Source of the DNA: a virus
Direction: 5' to 3' (one strand)
Virus record (IMG/VR): IMGVR_UViG_3300048065_001187
Span: 86,767-150,766 of that record
Length of the DNA stretch: 64,000 nt
Positions 26,617 through 34,681 of the stretch are shown here, piece after piece. The position numbers and the translations under genes were made by a program. Position 1 is the first letter of the stretch, and each line of letters starts with the position of its first letter. Under the pieces are notes generated by a model, which saw only the letters and a program-made list of their open reading frames with translations, ran no database searches and had not been told where the DNA came from.

Positions 26617-28164
26617 ATGAATTACAAAGTTTTATCTCTTTTCTCGAATGTAGGTTTTGGTGAATTTTACTTGAACGATTTACCGCTTGATGTAGTTGTC
26701 GCAAATGAACTAGAGCAAGATCGTGCAAACTTTTATAATGTCCTGCATCCATCCACAAAGATGATTAACGGCGACATTACAGATAGTTCTATTAGATCTG
26801 AGATAATTTCTGAATGCAAGAAACGCGGGCCAATTGACATTGTGATGGCTACACCTCCATGCCAAGGTATGAGTCTAGCAAATGCAACAAAAAGCCCTAA
26901 CGATGAGAGAAACACCTTAATAATTCATGCTATGGATTTATTTAAAGAGGTTGGGGCTAAGTATATGTTAATAGAAAATGTGCCCAATATGCCAAATACA
27001 TATATTTCGCACAAAGACTATGATGAACCTGTAAAAATTTTAGATTTCATTAATGATTCTATTCCTGAGGGTGCATATTGTGTTTCAAAAGTTTTGAATG
27101 GTAAAAATTTTGGGACTGCACAAGAGAGAAAGAGGTCTATTACTCTAATTTCCACAGAATACAAGTGGGATCATCCTAAACCTGATGACAATATTTTGTG
27201 CCTAGACGATGTTATTCGTGATGAAGTCAAATTTCCTAGCTTAGACGAAGATTCTTCGGATATTCCTTGGCATTTTTTATCCAAACAAAACCCTCGACAC
27301 ATTGATTGGATGAAATATGCACCTTCAGGCAAGAGTGCTTATTTTAATGAGAAAGATCACTACCCTTGTCACGAAGAAGAAAACAAGAAAGGAAGCGGGA
27401 CTACAATAATTGAATATGTCAAAAAAACGAATGGAGAAAATGGTTGGCACACTAATCCTCCTGTTTTAATTGATGAACACGGAGTCGTTACTGACGCACC
27501 TTTTACAGAAGAGACTATAGACGGCAAAGAACTTTTAGCCATTGAGATACCCGAAGGATACAAACTAAAAAGAGAAATTTATGGATTTACTACTGCTTAT
27601 AAAAGAATGGATTGGCATAAGCCTTCTACAACAGTGACAATGACCAATGGCTCCATCTCAAGCCAAAACAATGTTCATCCAGGCAAGGAAAATGGTGATG
27701 GAACTTATTCTGACGCAAGAGTATTCTCGATTAGAGAGCTGCTTGCAGTTTGCGGCTTGCCGATTAATTTACTTGACGAATTTTGCGAAAAAAAGAAACC
27801 AAACACAAAGTATAAATATTGCTCAGGTAGTTGGGGATACCAATACCATCCTACTTTTATCAGGAAAGTTCTTGGTGAAATGTTTTTACCTAAAATGTCT
27901 TTAGAAATTATGAAAACCCTACCTTTATTCCAAGAAAATAAAATTATGCCTGAATTAAAAGAAGAAACGCTTAAAGATTTTGCACCTGCAAACTCGGAAA
28001 CTATCATTAAAGCCCAAGGCAATAGCCATGTAGAACTGATGCAGAAAGTGAAGAACTGCCGTCAAGAAAATATATTATTAAGATCTGAAAATAAAGAACT
28101 GAAACTTAAACTAGAGCAATTTGAAATTGAAAAGGCTGAATTAAATAGTATATTTGATGATTGA
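26617..28164 (+). CDS. DNA (cytosine-5) methyltransferase
   Basis: 515 residues. C5-methyltransferase motifs in order: motif I L-F-S-N-V-G-F-G near residue 7, catalytic motif IV P-P-C-Q-G-M-S near 82, motif VI E-N-V-P near 123, motif VIII A-Q-E-R-K-R near 168. The target-recognition stretch follows, then a W-H-K-P-S-T-T-V-T motif IX region near 330 and a C-terminal motif X-like end. The last 50 residues (E-N-I-L-L-R-S-E-N-K-E-L-K) are an extra coiled coil. It methylates cytosine C5 at an unreadable target and could protect phage DNA. It overlaps the next gene by 8 nt, the arrangement of a restriction-modification pair. Confidence 0.9.
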   Translation: MNYKVLSLFSNVGFGEFYLNDLPLDVVVANELEQDRANFYNVLHPSTKMINGDITDSSIRSEIISECKKRGPIDIVMATPPCQGMSLANATKSPNDERNTLIIHAMDLFKEVGAKYMLIENVPNMPNTYISHKDYDEPVKILDFINDSIPEGAYCVSKVLNGKNFGTAQERKRSITLISTEYKWDHPKPDDNILCLDDVIRDEVKFPSLDEDSSDIPWHFLSKQNPRHIDWMKYAPSGKSAYFNEKDHYPCHEEENKKGSGTTIIEYVKKTNGENGWHTNPPVLIDEHGVVTDAPFTEETIDGKELLAIEIPEGYKLKREIYGFTTAYKRMDWHKPSTTVTMTNGSISSQNNVHPGKENGDGTYSDARVFSIRELLAVCGLPINLLDEFCEKKKPNTKYKYCSGSWGYQYHPTFIRKVLGEMFLPKMSLEIMKTLPLFQENKIMPELKEETLKDFAPANSETIIKAQGNSHVELMQKVKNCRQENILLRSENKELKLKLEQFEIEKAELNSIFDD

Positions 28165-29035
28165 AGATTTTATACAAAATGTAAAGCATTTAAACCACTC
28201 TAATCAGCGAGACGGGGAATCTTACTACCATGCCTACTTGTGCGACAGTCAAAAAGAGCACATTGAAACAATAAGAAGATGTTTGAATAAACAAAAAAAT
28301 CTTTTTATTCCAACCGTCAAAAAGACTGAGGGCAAATTTAATAATAATAAATTCCGACAAGTTTTTAGTCTTGCTAAGTATTTAGATGATGACAAATTAA
28401 CTAGCCTAAGAACATTTCTTAGTCTTGGGGGCGATAATCAATCTGTGCCTTATTTGTTTGCGTCTATATTATTTAATTGTCATACCGAAAAGACTATTGA
28501 TTTTATTGTTAAAGCTGTTGGCTCCAATAATAATTTGCAAAAGCGTCACCCAATTCAGTTTGCATACGATTTAGTTACAGGATGGATTCCAGAACATTTC
28601 TTAGCTAATTGTTTTGATTTAGAAAAATCTGGCTGCGATAGTGATTACAAATTAGCCAAAGGTTCATCGATAAATGGCTCTCAGGATTTTATTTTCAAGG
28701 GAGAGAAGATTGAATTATCAATGGATTATACGGGCACTATAAAATATAAAAATAAATTCCACCTAAGATATAATAAATGGAATAAAATCCAAAAAGATAA
28801 AAGCAACCTATTGATTATATGTACTAAATCTTGGAAGTATTATTTTTATTCAGCAGATACTTATTTAAATAATATAAGACATAAATACTTAGATAGAATT
28901 GAATCGTGGAGTGATCGCCAATCTGTTGCTGGCTATGAACTCACAGACTGGGAAAAGCTAGAACCTATAGCATTAAACCCTTCAAACCTGTCGAACTCTT
29001 TTAATAATATACTTTCCTTAAAAAATGAAAACTAA
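28157..29035 (+). CDS. Candidate restriction endonuclease partner of the methyltransferase
   Basis: 292 residues from the ATG at 28157, overlapping the methyltransferase stop. No confident family. A region near residues 170-225 resembles a PD-(D/E)xK core: G-S-Q-D-F-I-F-K-G-E-K-I-E-L-S, then a hairpin, H-L-R-Y-N-K-W and a hydrophobic L-L-I-I-C strand. In type II enzymes the pattern is P-D-F...I-E-L-K. Here the Lys position is Ser, so activity may be lost or use a nearby Lys. Gene order and coupling support restriction function; sequence support alone is moderate. Confidence 0.45.
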   Translation: MIEDFIQNVKHLNHSNQRDGESYYHAYLCDSQKEHIETIRRCLNKQKNLFIPTVKKTEGKFNNNKFRQVFSLAKYLDDDKLTSLRTFLSLGGDNQSVPYLFASILFNCHTEKTIDFIVKAVGSNNNLQKRHPIQFAYDLVTGWIPEHFLANCFDLEKSGCDSDYKLAKGSSINGSQDFIFKGEKIELSMDYTGTIKYKNKFHLRYNKWNKIQKDKSNLLIICTKSWKYYFYSADTYLNNIRHKYLDRIESWSDRQSVAGYELTDWEKLEPIALNPSNLSNSFNNILSLKNEN

Positions 29036-29056
29036 AAAAATTTTCCAAAGGCAAAG

Positions 29057-29085
29057 TTGAATTATAGTGGACTATATATTATAAT
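29057..29085 (+). promoter_or_regulatory. Leaderless promoter
   Basis: TTGAAT (29057-29062), 17 nt, perfect TATAAT (29080-29085), then 7 nt to the ATG at 29093. Confidence 0.75.
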
Positions 29086-29092
29086 AAAATGT

Positions 29093-29299
29093 ATGGACGA
29101 CGATTTTGAAGAACCTAGCGGACCAAAAGATTACGATGAGCAGACTGATGCTTTTCGTTTTGATCTTGATGATTTAGTGGAAAGGTATCTTCATGAGTTT
29201 GATATTAATACAATAACAATGATAGGAGCATTACAAGAAAAAATTCAAGAGCTAGTAAATGATGGTGGCTTTGAAGCTGATTTAGATATAGATGAATAA
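29093..29299 (+). CDS. Acidic hypothetical protein
   Basis: 68 residues from the ATG set by the promoter; an in-frame TTG at 29057 is the -35 box. Strongly acidic (D-D-D-F-E-E ... D-L-D-I-D-E) with an amphipathic helical middle. Family unknown. Overlaps dNMP kinase by 8 nt. Confidence 0.6.
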   Translation: MDDDFEEPSGPKDYDEQTDAFRFDLDDLVERYLHEFDINTITMIGALQEKIQELVNDGGFEADLDIDE

Positions 29300-29861
29300 T
29301 ATAATTGGAGTTACAGGTTTTGCTCGTTCCGGCAAAGACACTTTTTACAAAGAGAGCTCAAAACTTTTGTCGCGTGCAAATTGTTTTCGTTATGCATTTG
29401 CGGATGCTCTAAAAGAAGAGTCTGATGATTTCTTAAAAAAGAATGTAGGTATTTCTGCTTTTACAGAAGACTCTGAAGATAAAGAATTGATTCGTCCCTT
29501 TCTTGTTACATACGGAACAGAGCTAAGACGGAAGCTAAATCCTAACTGCTGGATATCCAAGGTTGAAGAGATGATTGAGAAAAATCATCAACCTTCAGAT
29601 AAAAATTTTATATTCGTTACTGATGTGCGTTTTGAAAATGAAGCTCAGTGGGTAAAATCCATTGGGGGTATAATAACTAAGGTTAGCAGGGAAGGAGTGA
29701 AGGCCGCCAATCAGGATGAACATATACAATCTGCATTGATTGAAAAATATGTTGACCTGCATATTATGTGGCCCACTTATAAGCCTGGGGATATTTCACA
29801 AAGTCATACTTTGCTAAAGCCAGTTCTTAAAAAAAATTTCCGCAACTATGTTGAGTACTAG
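29292..29861 (+). CDS. Deoxynucleoside monophosphate kinase
   Basis: 189 residues. Phage dNMP kinase (T4 gene 1 type), converting dNMPs, including modified ones, to dNDPs. Visible are the P-loop G-F-A-R-S-G-K-D-T at residues 9-17, the F-A-D-A-L-K lid-substrate motif near 35, Y-G-T-E-L-R-R and F-V-T-D-V-R-F-E-N-E near 110. Works with dUTPase in nucleotide supply. Coupled to the acidic ORF. Confidence 0.9.
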   Translation: MNNIIGVTGFARSGKDTFYKESSKLLSRANCFRYAFADALKEESDDFLKKNVGISAFTEDSEDKELIRPFLVTYGTELRRKLNPNCWISKVEEMIEKNHQPSDKNFIFVTDVRFENEAQWVKSIGGIITKVSREGVKAANQDEHIQSALIEKYVDLHIMWPTYKPGDISQSHTLLKPVLKKNFRNYVEY

Positions 29862-29871
29862 TGGACTATAT

Positions 29872-30042
29872 ATGAAATACAAATCACAGAAAAAGTATCA
29901 TAAAACAGACAAAGGAAAAGAAGCTTTATCAAAAGCACAAAAAAAATACGATGAAGAAAATGCTGAAAAGCGCCGAGAACAAAAACGTGAGTATATGCGC
30001 AGAAAAAGAGCCGAAAACCCAAACTATTGTAAGTGGAAATGA
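29872..30042 (+). CDS. Small highly basic protein
   Basis: 56 residues from ATG 29872 (an earlier in-frame ATG at 29848 overlaps the kinase gene). About 40 percent Lys/Arg with a long charged helix (N-A-E-K-R-R-E-Q-K-R-E-Y-M-R-R-K-R). Probably binds nucleic acid. The upstream AGTGGACTATATAT also occurs near 29066. Confidence 0.55.
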   Translation: MKYKSQKKYHKTDKGKEALSKAQKKYDEENAEKRREQKREYMRRKRAENPNYCKWK

Positions 30043-30179
30043 GTAAATCCAAAAAATGTGGTAATAAGTGTGGCGTTTCTGGAAGAAATGGCAAAGGAGA
30101 TTCTCCAAGAAACAATCATTCTAAAAAATTTAAATCGAATTACGAAAAAATCAATTGGTCTAAAAAAACAAAAAAGTAA
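30039..30179 (+). CDS. Small basic Cys-containing protein
   Basis: 46 residues, start overlapping the previous stop (ATGA). Lys-rich with C-G-N-K-C-G near the N-terminus, too few Cys for a full zinc site. Function unknown. Confidence 0.45.
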   Translation: MSKSKKCGNKCGVSGRNGKGDSPRNNHSKKFKSNYEKINWSKKTKK

Positions 30180-30188
30180 ATTTAATTC

Positions 30189-30217
30189 TTGATCGAATAT
30201 TATTCTTGTGGTATAGT
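30189..30217 (+). promoter_or_regulatory. Leaderless promoter
   Basis: TTGATC (30189-30194), 17 nt, TATAGT (30212-30217), 7 nt to the ATG at 30225. Confidence 0.75.
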
Positions 30218-30224
30218 GTCATCC

Positions 30225-30539
30225 ATGAAAGCCTTAAAAAAAGAACCTGAAATTTATGATTTTGCACATTACTGGAAAGTTCAATATAAAGAAAACAGAT
30301 TAAATGGAGAAAAATTTAATTTCAGAACAATTATTTATTGTAGATCAAAAGCTTTTGCTTTTAATATCCTAAAAAAGAAAACTAGTGAAGATAATCCTGG
30401 TGCCACTGTTTCTTGCGTTGAGATATCAAGAATAGGCTCCCATTCTCGTTTTAATAACAAAAAACTATCAGTCGATGATTGGTTTCATATTAGAAATGCA
30501 TCTTTCCCTAATGAGGTAAATATTTTATTTAAAAAATGA
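30225..30539 (+). CDS. Hypothetical 104-residue protein
   Basis: Start fixed by the leaderless promoter; the in-frame TTG at 30189 is the -35 box. Alpha/beta sequence (H-Y-W-K-V-Q-Y-K-E ... T-I-I-Y-C-R-S-K-A-F-A) with a basic C-terminal half. No family recognised. Overlaps the sigma-like gene by ATGA. Confidence 0.65.
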   Translation: MKALKKEPEIYDFAHYWKVQYKENRLNGEKFNFRTIIYCRSKAFAFNILKKKTSEDNPGATVSCVEISRIGSHSRFNNKKLSVDDWFHIRNASFPNEVNILFKK

Positions 30540-31213
30540 GTGTTACCAAACAAGAAATAGATCGGTATGATGAATTACTTGCTAATTTCCAGCCTGATAT
30601 CAGATATATAATCAGAAGATTCAGAAGAAATTTCCATATACTTTCAGAAGAAGAAATTGCCTCGGAAGTCAATAAAAGACTCTCTATGTATAAGTCAAAA
30701 TATATCCAGAATGATAGAGCTTGTCTCACCAAAGAAGGTTTCAGTCGTTTTGTTTATGCTTGTGCGAGAAATGCTGTTTTTTGGACAATGAGAGGAACTA
30801 CCGGCAAAGATGAACGCTATAGAAAAACTTTTACTACTTGCAGCTTCATGAATCCTGATGAATCTGATGAATCTGGATCTGAATGGATTTTTAAAGTTAT
30901 GCTTTTAGCTAAAGAAGATAGTTTTCTACAGCAAATAGACGAACCTAATAACGTCGAGGTTATTTTAAAATGGATCAGGGATTATAGTGATTTCCTAAGC
31001 GACAAGGAAATGATTGTTTTTAACGACTATGTTTCAGGGAAGCCTCAAAGAGAAACTGCACTCACTATAAAAGAAACTAGACAATCAGTCGCAATTATAC
31101 AAAAAACTGTCGCAGAAAAGATTAGATCTCATATTAAAGTAAACATTAATCAAGATAATTCGGCGGCTAGAATTAAAAAAGGCTACGAATCAATAAATCA
31201 TTTGTTTGGATAG
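30536..31213 (+). CDS. Sigma-70-like factor (divergent)
   Basis: 225 residues. Residues about 15-95 resemble sigma region 2 (L-S-E-E-E-I-A-S-E-V-N-K-R-L, then F-S-R-F-V-Y-A-C-A-R-N-A-V-F-W-T-M-R). Residues about 155-205 form a region 4-like helix-turn-helix (L-S-D-K-E-M-I-V-F-N-D-Y...G-K-P-Q-R-E-T-A-L-T-I-K-E-T-R-Q-S-V). Probably redirects host RNA polymerase to a phage promoter class. The match is by pattern only, weaker than the ECF factor at 35584. Confidence 0.6.
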   Translation: MSVTKQEIDRYDELLANFQPDIRYIIRRFRRNFHILSEEEIASEVNKRLSMYKSKYIQNDRACLTKEGFSRFVYACARNAVFWTMRGTTGKDERYRKTFTTCSFMNPDESDESGSEWIFKVMLLAKEDSFLQQIDEPNNVEVILKWIRDYSDFLSDKEMIVFNDYVSGKPQRETALTIKETRQSVAIIQKTVAEKIRSHIKVNINQDNSAARIKKGYESINHLFG

Positions 31214-31237
31214 ATAATAAATTGTGTATATACTTAT

Positions 31238-31468
31238 GTGAAGTTTTCTTTTGGTGAAGTTGTAATGTTAATCGGGCTAGCCCTACTAGCTATCATCGCA
31301 TACAATCAATATAATCAGCTCGAATACGCAAAAGATACAATACAGATTCAACATGAGGCTATTAATAAGCAACAAGAGCTGATCAACCATCAGATAAGAT
31401 ATATTGGAATAATGGAGTCTCAGGCTGTCAATTCACGCCAAAACCCTATCTATAGAGGCCCATCATGA
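31238..31468 (+). CDS. TM-anchored coiled-coil protein
   Basis: 76 residues with a GTG start. TM helix at about 6-22, then a Q/N-rich coiled coil (I-Q-I-Q-H-E-A-I-N-K-Q-Q-E-L-I). TTGTTT-N17-TGTATA at 31202-31230 lies exactly 7 nt before the GTG, supporting this start. Spanin-like topology is possible but unproven. Confidence 0.55.
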   Translation: MKFSFGEVVMLIGLALLAIIAYNQYNQLEYAKDTIQIQHEAINKQQELINHQIRYIGIMESQAVNSRQNPIYRGPS

Positions 31469-31842
31469 CCTTAAGAGAGCTGATAGAGTCCAACAATTAC
31501 AAAAAAGTCTTCAATTACCTCTATCAAACTTATTTTAAAGGTAAAAAAAGCAGCATAGTAATAGAATTAGATTTAAAATTTTATAAATTATGGTCTGATC
31601 TGAAAAAGCTTAAAAAATCAAATCAAGATTTAATAAAAATTTACATAACTAAAACTCCAGGCGAAGACGGTTTTATAGATGTTTGTTTATTTGATGAAAT
31701 AAAAGATGAAATTTTACCTCTTGATTTTCTAGGCTCTCAAGATATAATAGATACAGAGGTTTATAAAGCATTGAATATTAATGATTACGAAACTTTGGCG
31801 CATATATTATATTATTTAAATAGTTTAGAAGATATTACATGA
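31465..31842 (+). CDS. Hypothetical 125-residue protein
   Basis: Compact acidic alpha/beta protein beginning M-T-L-R-E-L-I-E-S-N-N-Y-K-K-V-F-N-Y-L. No motif recognised. ATGA overlaps on both sides put it in the operon with the nucleotidyltransferase. Confidence 0.65.
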   Translation: MTLRELIESNNYKKVFNYLYQTYFKGKKSSIVIELDLKFYKLWSDLKKLKKSNQDLIKIYITKTPGEDGFIDVCLFDEIKDEILPLDFLGSQDIIDTEVYKALNINDYETLAHILYYLNSLEDIT

Positions 31843-32237
31843 AAAAAGTAGCAATTAGTGGTTATTTTGATCCAATTCACATTGGGCATTTAGAATATAT
31901 CAGGCTTGCGCGTGAGCTTGGAGATTATTTAATTGTAATTGTGAATAACGACAAACAAGCAGTCCTTAAGAAGGGCAAGTCTTTTATGTGTGAAGATGAT
32001 CGTCTGGCGATAGTCGCTCAAATCAAAGGGGTGGACGAAGCAGTTATGTCTATTGATGATGATGAAACTGTATGCAAGACACTTGATTTAATCAAGCCAG
32101 ACATCTTTGCTAACGGCGGAGATCGCAGTAATTCAGAAATTCCAGAATTTAAAATATGTAAAGAAAATGGCACTCAAGTCGTGGATGGATTAGGTAACAA
32201 GATCCGATCATCCTCAGAACTTACGGGCATCAAATGA
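31839..32237 (+). CDS. Cytidylyltransferase-like nucleotidyltransferase (RfaE domain II/TagD type)
   Basis: 132 residues, one complete HxGH nucleotidyltransferase domain. G-Y-F-D-P-I-H-I-G-H near residue 8 is the nucleotide-binding signature; the F-A-N-G-G-D-R near residue 88 resembles the L-V-K-G-G-D of HldE/RfaE adenylyltransferases more than TagD. I-R-S-S-S-E-L closes the site. It should transfer NMP to a sugar- or glycerol-phosphate, releasing PPi, which the next gene's enzyme would remove. Could serve modification of surface sugars or an unusual nucleotide. Confidence 0.8.
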   Translation: MKKVAISGYFDPIHIGHLEYIRLARELGDYLIVIVNNDKQAVLKKGKSFMCEDDRLAIVAQIKGVDEAVMSIDDDETVCKTLDLIKPDIFANGGDRSNSEIPEFKICKENGTQVVDGLGNKIRSSSELTGIK

Positions 32238-32743
32238 ATTTATACAATCTACCTACTCATGCTAAAAGTCCTCGAATCGTTAACGCAGTCATTGAAATTG
32301 AAGAGGGTTCAAAAAACAAATATGAATATGATGGAGATTTGGGGGTATTCATGTATGATAGATGTCTCAATTCTGCTATGGTTTATCCCGCAAGTTATGG
32401 TTTCATTCCTGGGACTTTATGCGAAGATGGCGATCCTTTAGATATAATGGTGATCAGCCCCGAACCTATCAAAAGAGCAACAGTTCTTGAGGCAAAAGTT
32501 CTTGGCGTTTTGGATATGGAGGACGAAGGAGAAAAAGATTACAAAGTTATAGCTGTGCCAAATTTTTATACCAGAAAATATAGCAATATCAAAGATGTAG
32601 AAGATAGTTTTCTTAAAATTGCAAAGAATTTTTTTGCTCACTATAAAGATTTGAGCATGAGTGGGGATCGAGTTAAAGTATTTGAGTGGCATCATAAACA
32701 ATATGCCTATGATATCATCGATAATAGGCTTACTAATAAATAA
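32234..32743 (+). CDS. ppa: Family I inorganic pyrophosphatase
   Basis: 169 residues, normal bacterial length. Signature residues: E-I-E-E-G-S-K-N-K-Y-E-Y-D near residue 17, Y-P-A-S-Y-G-F-I-P-G-T near 53 and the metal-binding D-G-D-P-L-D-I-M-V near 68. Hydrolyses PPi to phosphate and would pull the neighbouring nucleotidyltransferase, and DNA synthesis, forward. ATGA overlap with the transferase gene implies a matched pair. Confidence 0.9.
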   Translation: MNLYNLPTHAKSPRIVNAVIEIEEGSKNKYEYDGDLGVFMYDRCLNSAMVYPASYGFIPGTLCEDGDPLDIMVISPEPIKRATVLEAKVLGVLDMEDEGEKDYKVIAVPNFYTRKYSNIKDVEDSFLKIAKNFFAHYKDLSMSGDRVKVFEWHHKQYAYDIIDNRLTNK

Positions 32744-32744
32744 T

Positions 32745-32819
32745 ATGGAAACATTAATTGTAATTGGGGTACTAGCAATCCTTTACGGGGCCTGCGCTAA
32801 AGAAGCATATAAATGGTAA
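32745..32819 (+). CDS. 24-residue membrane peptide
   Basis: Begins 1 nt after the ppa stop. Single hydrophobic helix (L-I-V-I-G-V-L-A-I-L-Y-G) then A-C-A-K-E-A-Y-K-W. Member of the tiny membrane peptide set. Confidence 0.4.
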   Translation: METLIVIGVLAILYGACAKEAYKW

Positions 32820-32838
32820 ATAATGTGTAACTCTCTAT

Positions 32839-33033
32839 GTGAGAGGAGTCTTTGTATTACTAATTGTTATTTTATGTAGCAGTTGTATGGTCAAAAAAGC
32901 GCCACCCGAAGAAAAAGATTGGCTCAAAATTTACGAAAAAGAGCTACAAATCGCAAGAGAAAACAATGATATAGAGGCTTGGACTTATTTTTGGGGCGAA
33001 TATATAAAAGAGTTACAAAATAAGAATAAATGA
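32839..33033 (+). CDS. Small lipoprotein
   Basis: 64 residues, GTG start. Lipoprotein signal V-L-L-I-V-I-L-C-S-S-C with the lipidated Cys at residue 16, then a charged helix (W-L-K-I-Y-E-K-E-L-Q-I-A-R-E-N-N-D). The mature part resembles the lipoprotein at 57181, suggesting paralogues. Overlaps cysQ by ATGA. Confidence 0.65.
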   Translation: MRGVFVLLIVILCSSCMVKKAPPEEKDWLKIYEKELQIARENNDIEAWTYFWGEYIKELQNKNK

Positions 33034-33821
33034 AAATAACTAAAGAATTTATCGATAAGCTATTAATTTTTGGCGCCGAACTTTCTAAAGAAGTTTGCCA
33101 AATACAAGAGCTCGGCTTCGAAACTTTACAAAAAGACGATAAAAGTCCATTAACAGAAGCCGACCTTCATTCAAACAAAAGAATTTGTGAATTTTTGGCG
33201 GCGAATACAGATACTTCAAATATCATATCCGAAGAAAATAAAGAGGTTCAATATGAAGACCGCGCCAAATGGGATTATTATTGGCTCATAGACCCCATAG
33301 ACGGCACAAAAGAGTTCGTAAAGGGAGGGGATGACTTCTGCATTAATATTGCCCTATGCAAGGGCTCAGAGCCTATATTTGGCTATGTAGCTTGTCCAAA
33401 GAAGCAAGACCAATACTTCGCTATAAAAGATCGGGGTGCTTTTAAAAACGGCGAACCAATTTACGCCAAATATTCTTACAATCCTCAAGGCGAACCAATC
33501 AAAGTAGTTGCAAGTAAATCCCATTTGAATAAAGAGACAGAGGAATTTATTAATAATTTAAAAAAGAATCACGAGGTTGAGACCTTAAACATAGGTAGTT
33601 CATTAAAATTTTGCTTAGTAGCAGAGGGCGAAGCCCACATATATCCTAGGTTTGGGCCTACTATGGAGTGGGATACTTGTGCGCCGCAAATCATTGCAGA
33701 AGAGAGTGGCGCAGATGTCTGTATTGCAGAAAATAGTCAGCCATTAGAATATAATAAAAAGAATTTACTTAACCCTTTTTTTATTGTTTCTTGTAAAATT
33801 TTAAAATATTTCTTGACTTGA
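33030..33821 (+). CDS. cysQ: CysQ-like 3'(2'),5'-bisphosphate nucleotidase
   Basis: 263 residues of the inositol-monophosphatase superfamily. Metal-binding motifs are present: L-T-E-A-D-L-H-S near 46, I-S-E-E-N near 68, I-D-P-I-D-G-T-K-E-F near 89 (the K-E-F ending is CysQ-specific) and E-W-D-T-C-A-P near 210. CysQ hydrolyses PAP (3'-phosphoadenosine 5'-phosphate) to AMP, relieving inhibition of sulfotransferases and oligoribonucleases. Relevant neighbours are pyrophosphatase and, 10 kb away, the APS-kinase fusion. Its last codons overlap the next promoter. Confidence 0.85.
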   Translation: MKITKEFIDKLLIFGAELSKEVCQIQELGFETLQKDDKSPLTEADLHSNKRICEFLAANTDTSNIISEENKEVQYEDRAKWDYYWLIDPIDGTKEFVKGGDDFCINIALCKGSEPIFGYVACPKKQDQYFAIKDRGAFKNGEPIYAKYSYNPQGEPIKVVASKSHLNKETEEFINNLKKNHEVETLNIGSSLKFCLVAEGEAHIYPRFGPTMEWDTCAPQIIAEESGADVCIAENSQPLEYNKKNLLNPFFIVSCKILKYFLT

Positions 33822-33841
33822 CTATTTATTTTTGCTATATT
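33813..33841 (+). promoter_or_regulatory. Sigma-70-type promoter
   Basis: TTGACT (33813-33818) inside the cysQ end, 17 nt, TATATT (33836-33841), 9 nt to the ATG at 33851. Confidence 0.7.
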
Positions 33842-33850
33842 GTATAGCAA

Positions 33851-34099
33851 ATGATAATCAAAAAAGAATTAAAGAATGCAACCTTTGAGTATGATGAAGA
33901 GACTAAGTCGTTTACATTATCTAATAAAGATGCAACAATTCAATTAAATAAGGTTTATGCGTTTGCTTTTATGCGTTTCGTTGTTCGCATGGCACAAAGA
34001 AATTGGCTGCGCACAAAAAAAAGTATTGACAAAACAGTAGAAGATATAGTAGAATCAGAACACATTGATCATCCCGATCAAATGAAAATTTTTGAATAA
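33851..34099 (+). CDS. Hypothetical 82-residue protein
   Basis: N-terminal beta hairpin (A-T-F-E-Y-D-E-E-T-K-S-F-T-L) then a helix rich in aromatic and basic residues (F-M-R-F-V-V-R-M-A-Q-R-N-W-L-R). No family recognised. First gene of a small-protein transcript. Confidence 0.6.
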   Translation: MIIKKELKNATFEYDEETKSFTLSNKDATIQLNKVYAFAFMRFVVRMAQRNWLRTKKSIDKTVEDIVESEHIDHPDQMKIFE

Positions 34100-34101
34100 T
34101 T

Positions 34102-34281
34102 ATGAATCAGTTAGAAGTAGTATTAGCTAGTGATCACGCCGAGTTTTTTTATACAGACTCCGATGAAGTTGTCCCTGAGGGTGAACCTGTAGGAGTAGAT
34201 TGGACACACAACAATGTGGTCGATCTTTATTTATTTAATAACATCTACCATGAGTTCAAATATGAAGAAGGAGAATACTGA
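34102..34281 (+). CDS. Acidic hypothetical 59-residue protein
   Basis: Begins 2 nt after the previous stop. Contains F-Y-T-D-S-D-E-V-V-P-E-G-E-P and ends in Y-E-E-G-E-Y. No family recognised. Its 3' end overlaps the next gene by about 30 nt. Confidence 0.5.
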   Translation: MNQLEVVLASDHAEFFYTDSDEVVPEGEPVGVDWTHNNVVDLYLFNNIYHEFKYEEGEY

Positions 34282-34510
34282 CAACCCAAAACTATTCGAA
34301 TACAGAATTAAATATAATGCGGGGCAATATCATTCGATGCAAGATAGCTACCACTATTATAATGCAGAGAATGCCGAAGATGCTTTAAACTTTCATCTAG
34401 CTATGCTAGAAAAGCATAACCTACAGGTACAAACACTGTCTGTTGAGAAATATAATCCTTATGCAGACAAATGGGAAGATGAAAGTACTATTCTGAGTCA
34501 AGAGGCTTAA
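34250..34510 (+). CDS. Hypothetical protein
   Basis: 86 residues from ATG 34250 (34262 is an alternative; the in-frame ATG at 34214 is less likely because it lies deeper in the preceding gene). Pattern F-E-Y-R-I-K-Y-N-A-G...Y-Y-N-A-E-N-A-E-D-A-L-N-F-H resembles short sensory-like alpha/beta proteins in which an A-x-x-A-E-D-A helix follows a beta hairpin. Confidence 0.55.
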   Translation: MSSNMKKENTDNPKLFEYRIKYNAGQYHSMQDSYHYYNAENAEDALNFHLAMLEKHNLQVQTLSVEKYNPYADKWEDESTILSQEA

Positions 34511-34658
34511 CTATATACTCACCGATATGCTGACTCAGTATTCTAATTTGCTTTAATAAAGCCGCTTTTTTCTCTTTACTTTTTAATTTTTTAGCCTTAT
34601 CATATAAATATATTATATACTCAGGGCTAACTTTTTGTTTTATCTCTCCTTTTTTCAT
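34488..34658 (-). CDS. Small basic protein, minus strand
   Basis: 56 residues from M-K-K-G-E-I-K-Q-K (start ATG at 34658-34656). Lys-rich and helical (Y-D-K-A-K-K-L-K-S-K-E-K-K-A). Converges on the plus-strand gene with a 23-nt overlap. AAAAAAGGAG lies just inside the start. Uncertain. Confidence 0.4.
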   Translation of the reverse strand: MKKGEIKQKVSPEYIIYLYDKAKKLKSKEKKAALLKQIRILSQHIGEYIVKPLDSE

Positions 34659-34681
34659 AATAAATATAATACACTCAAATA

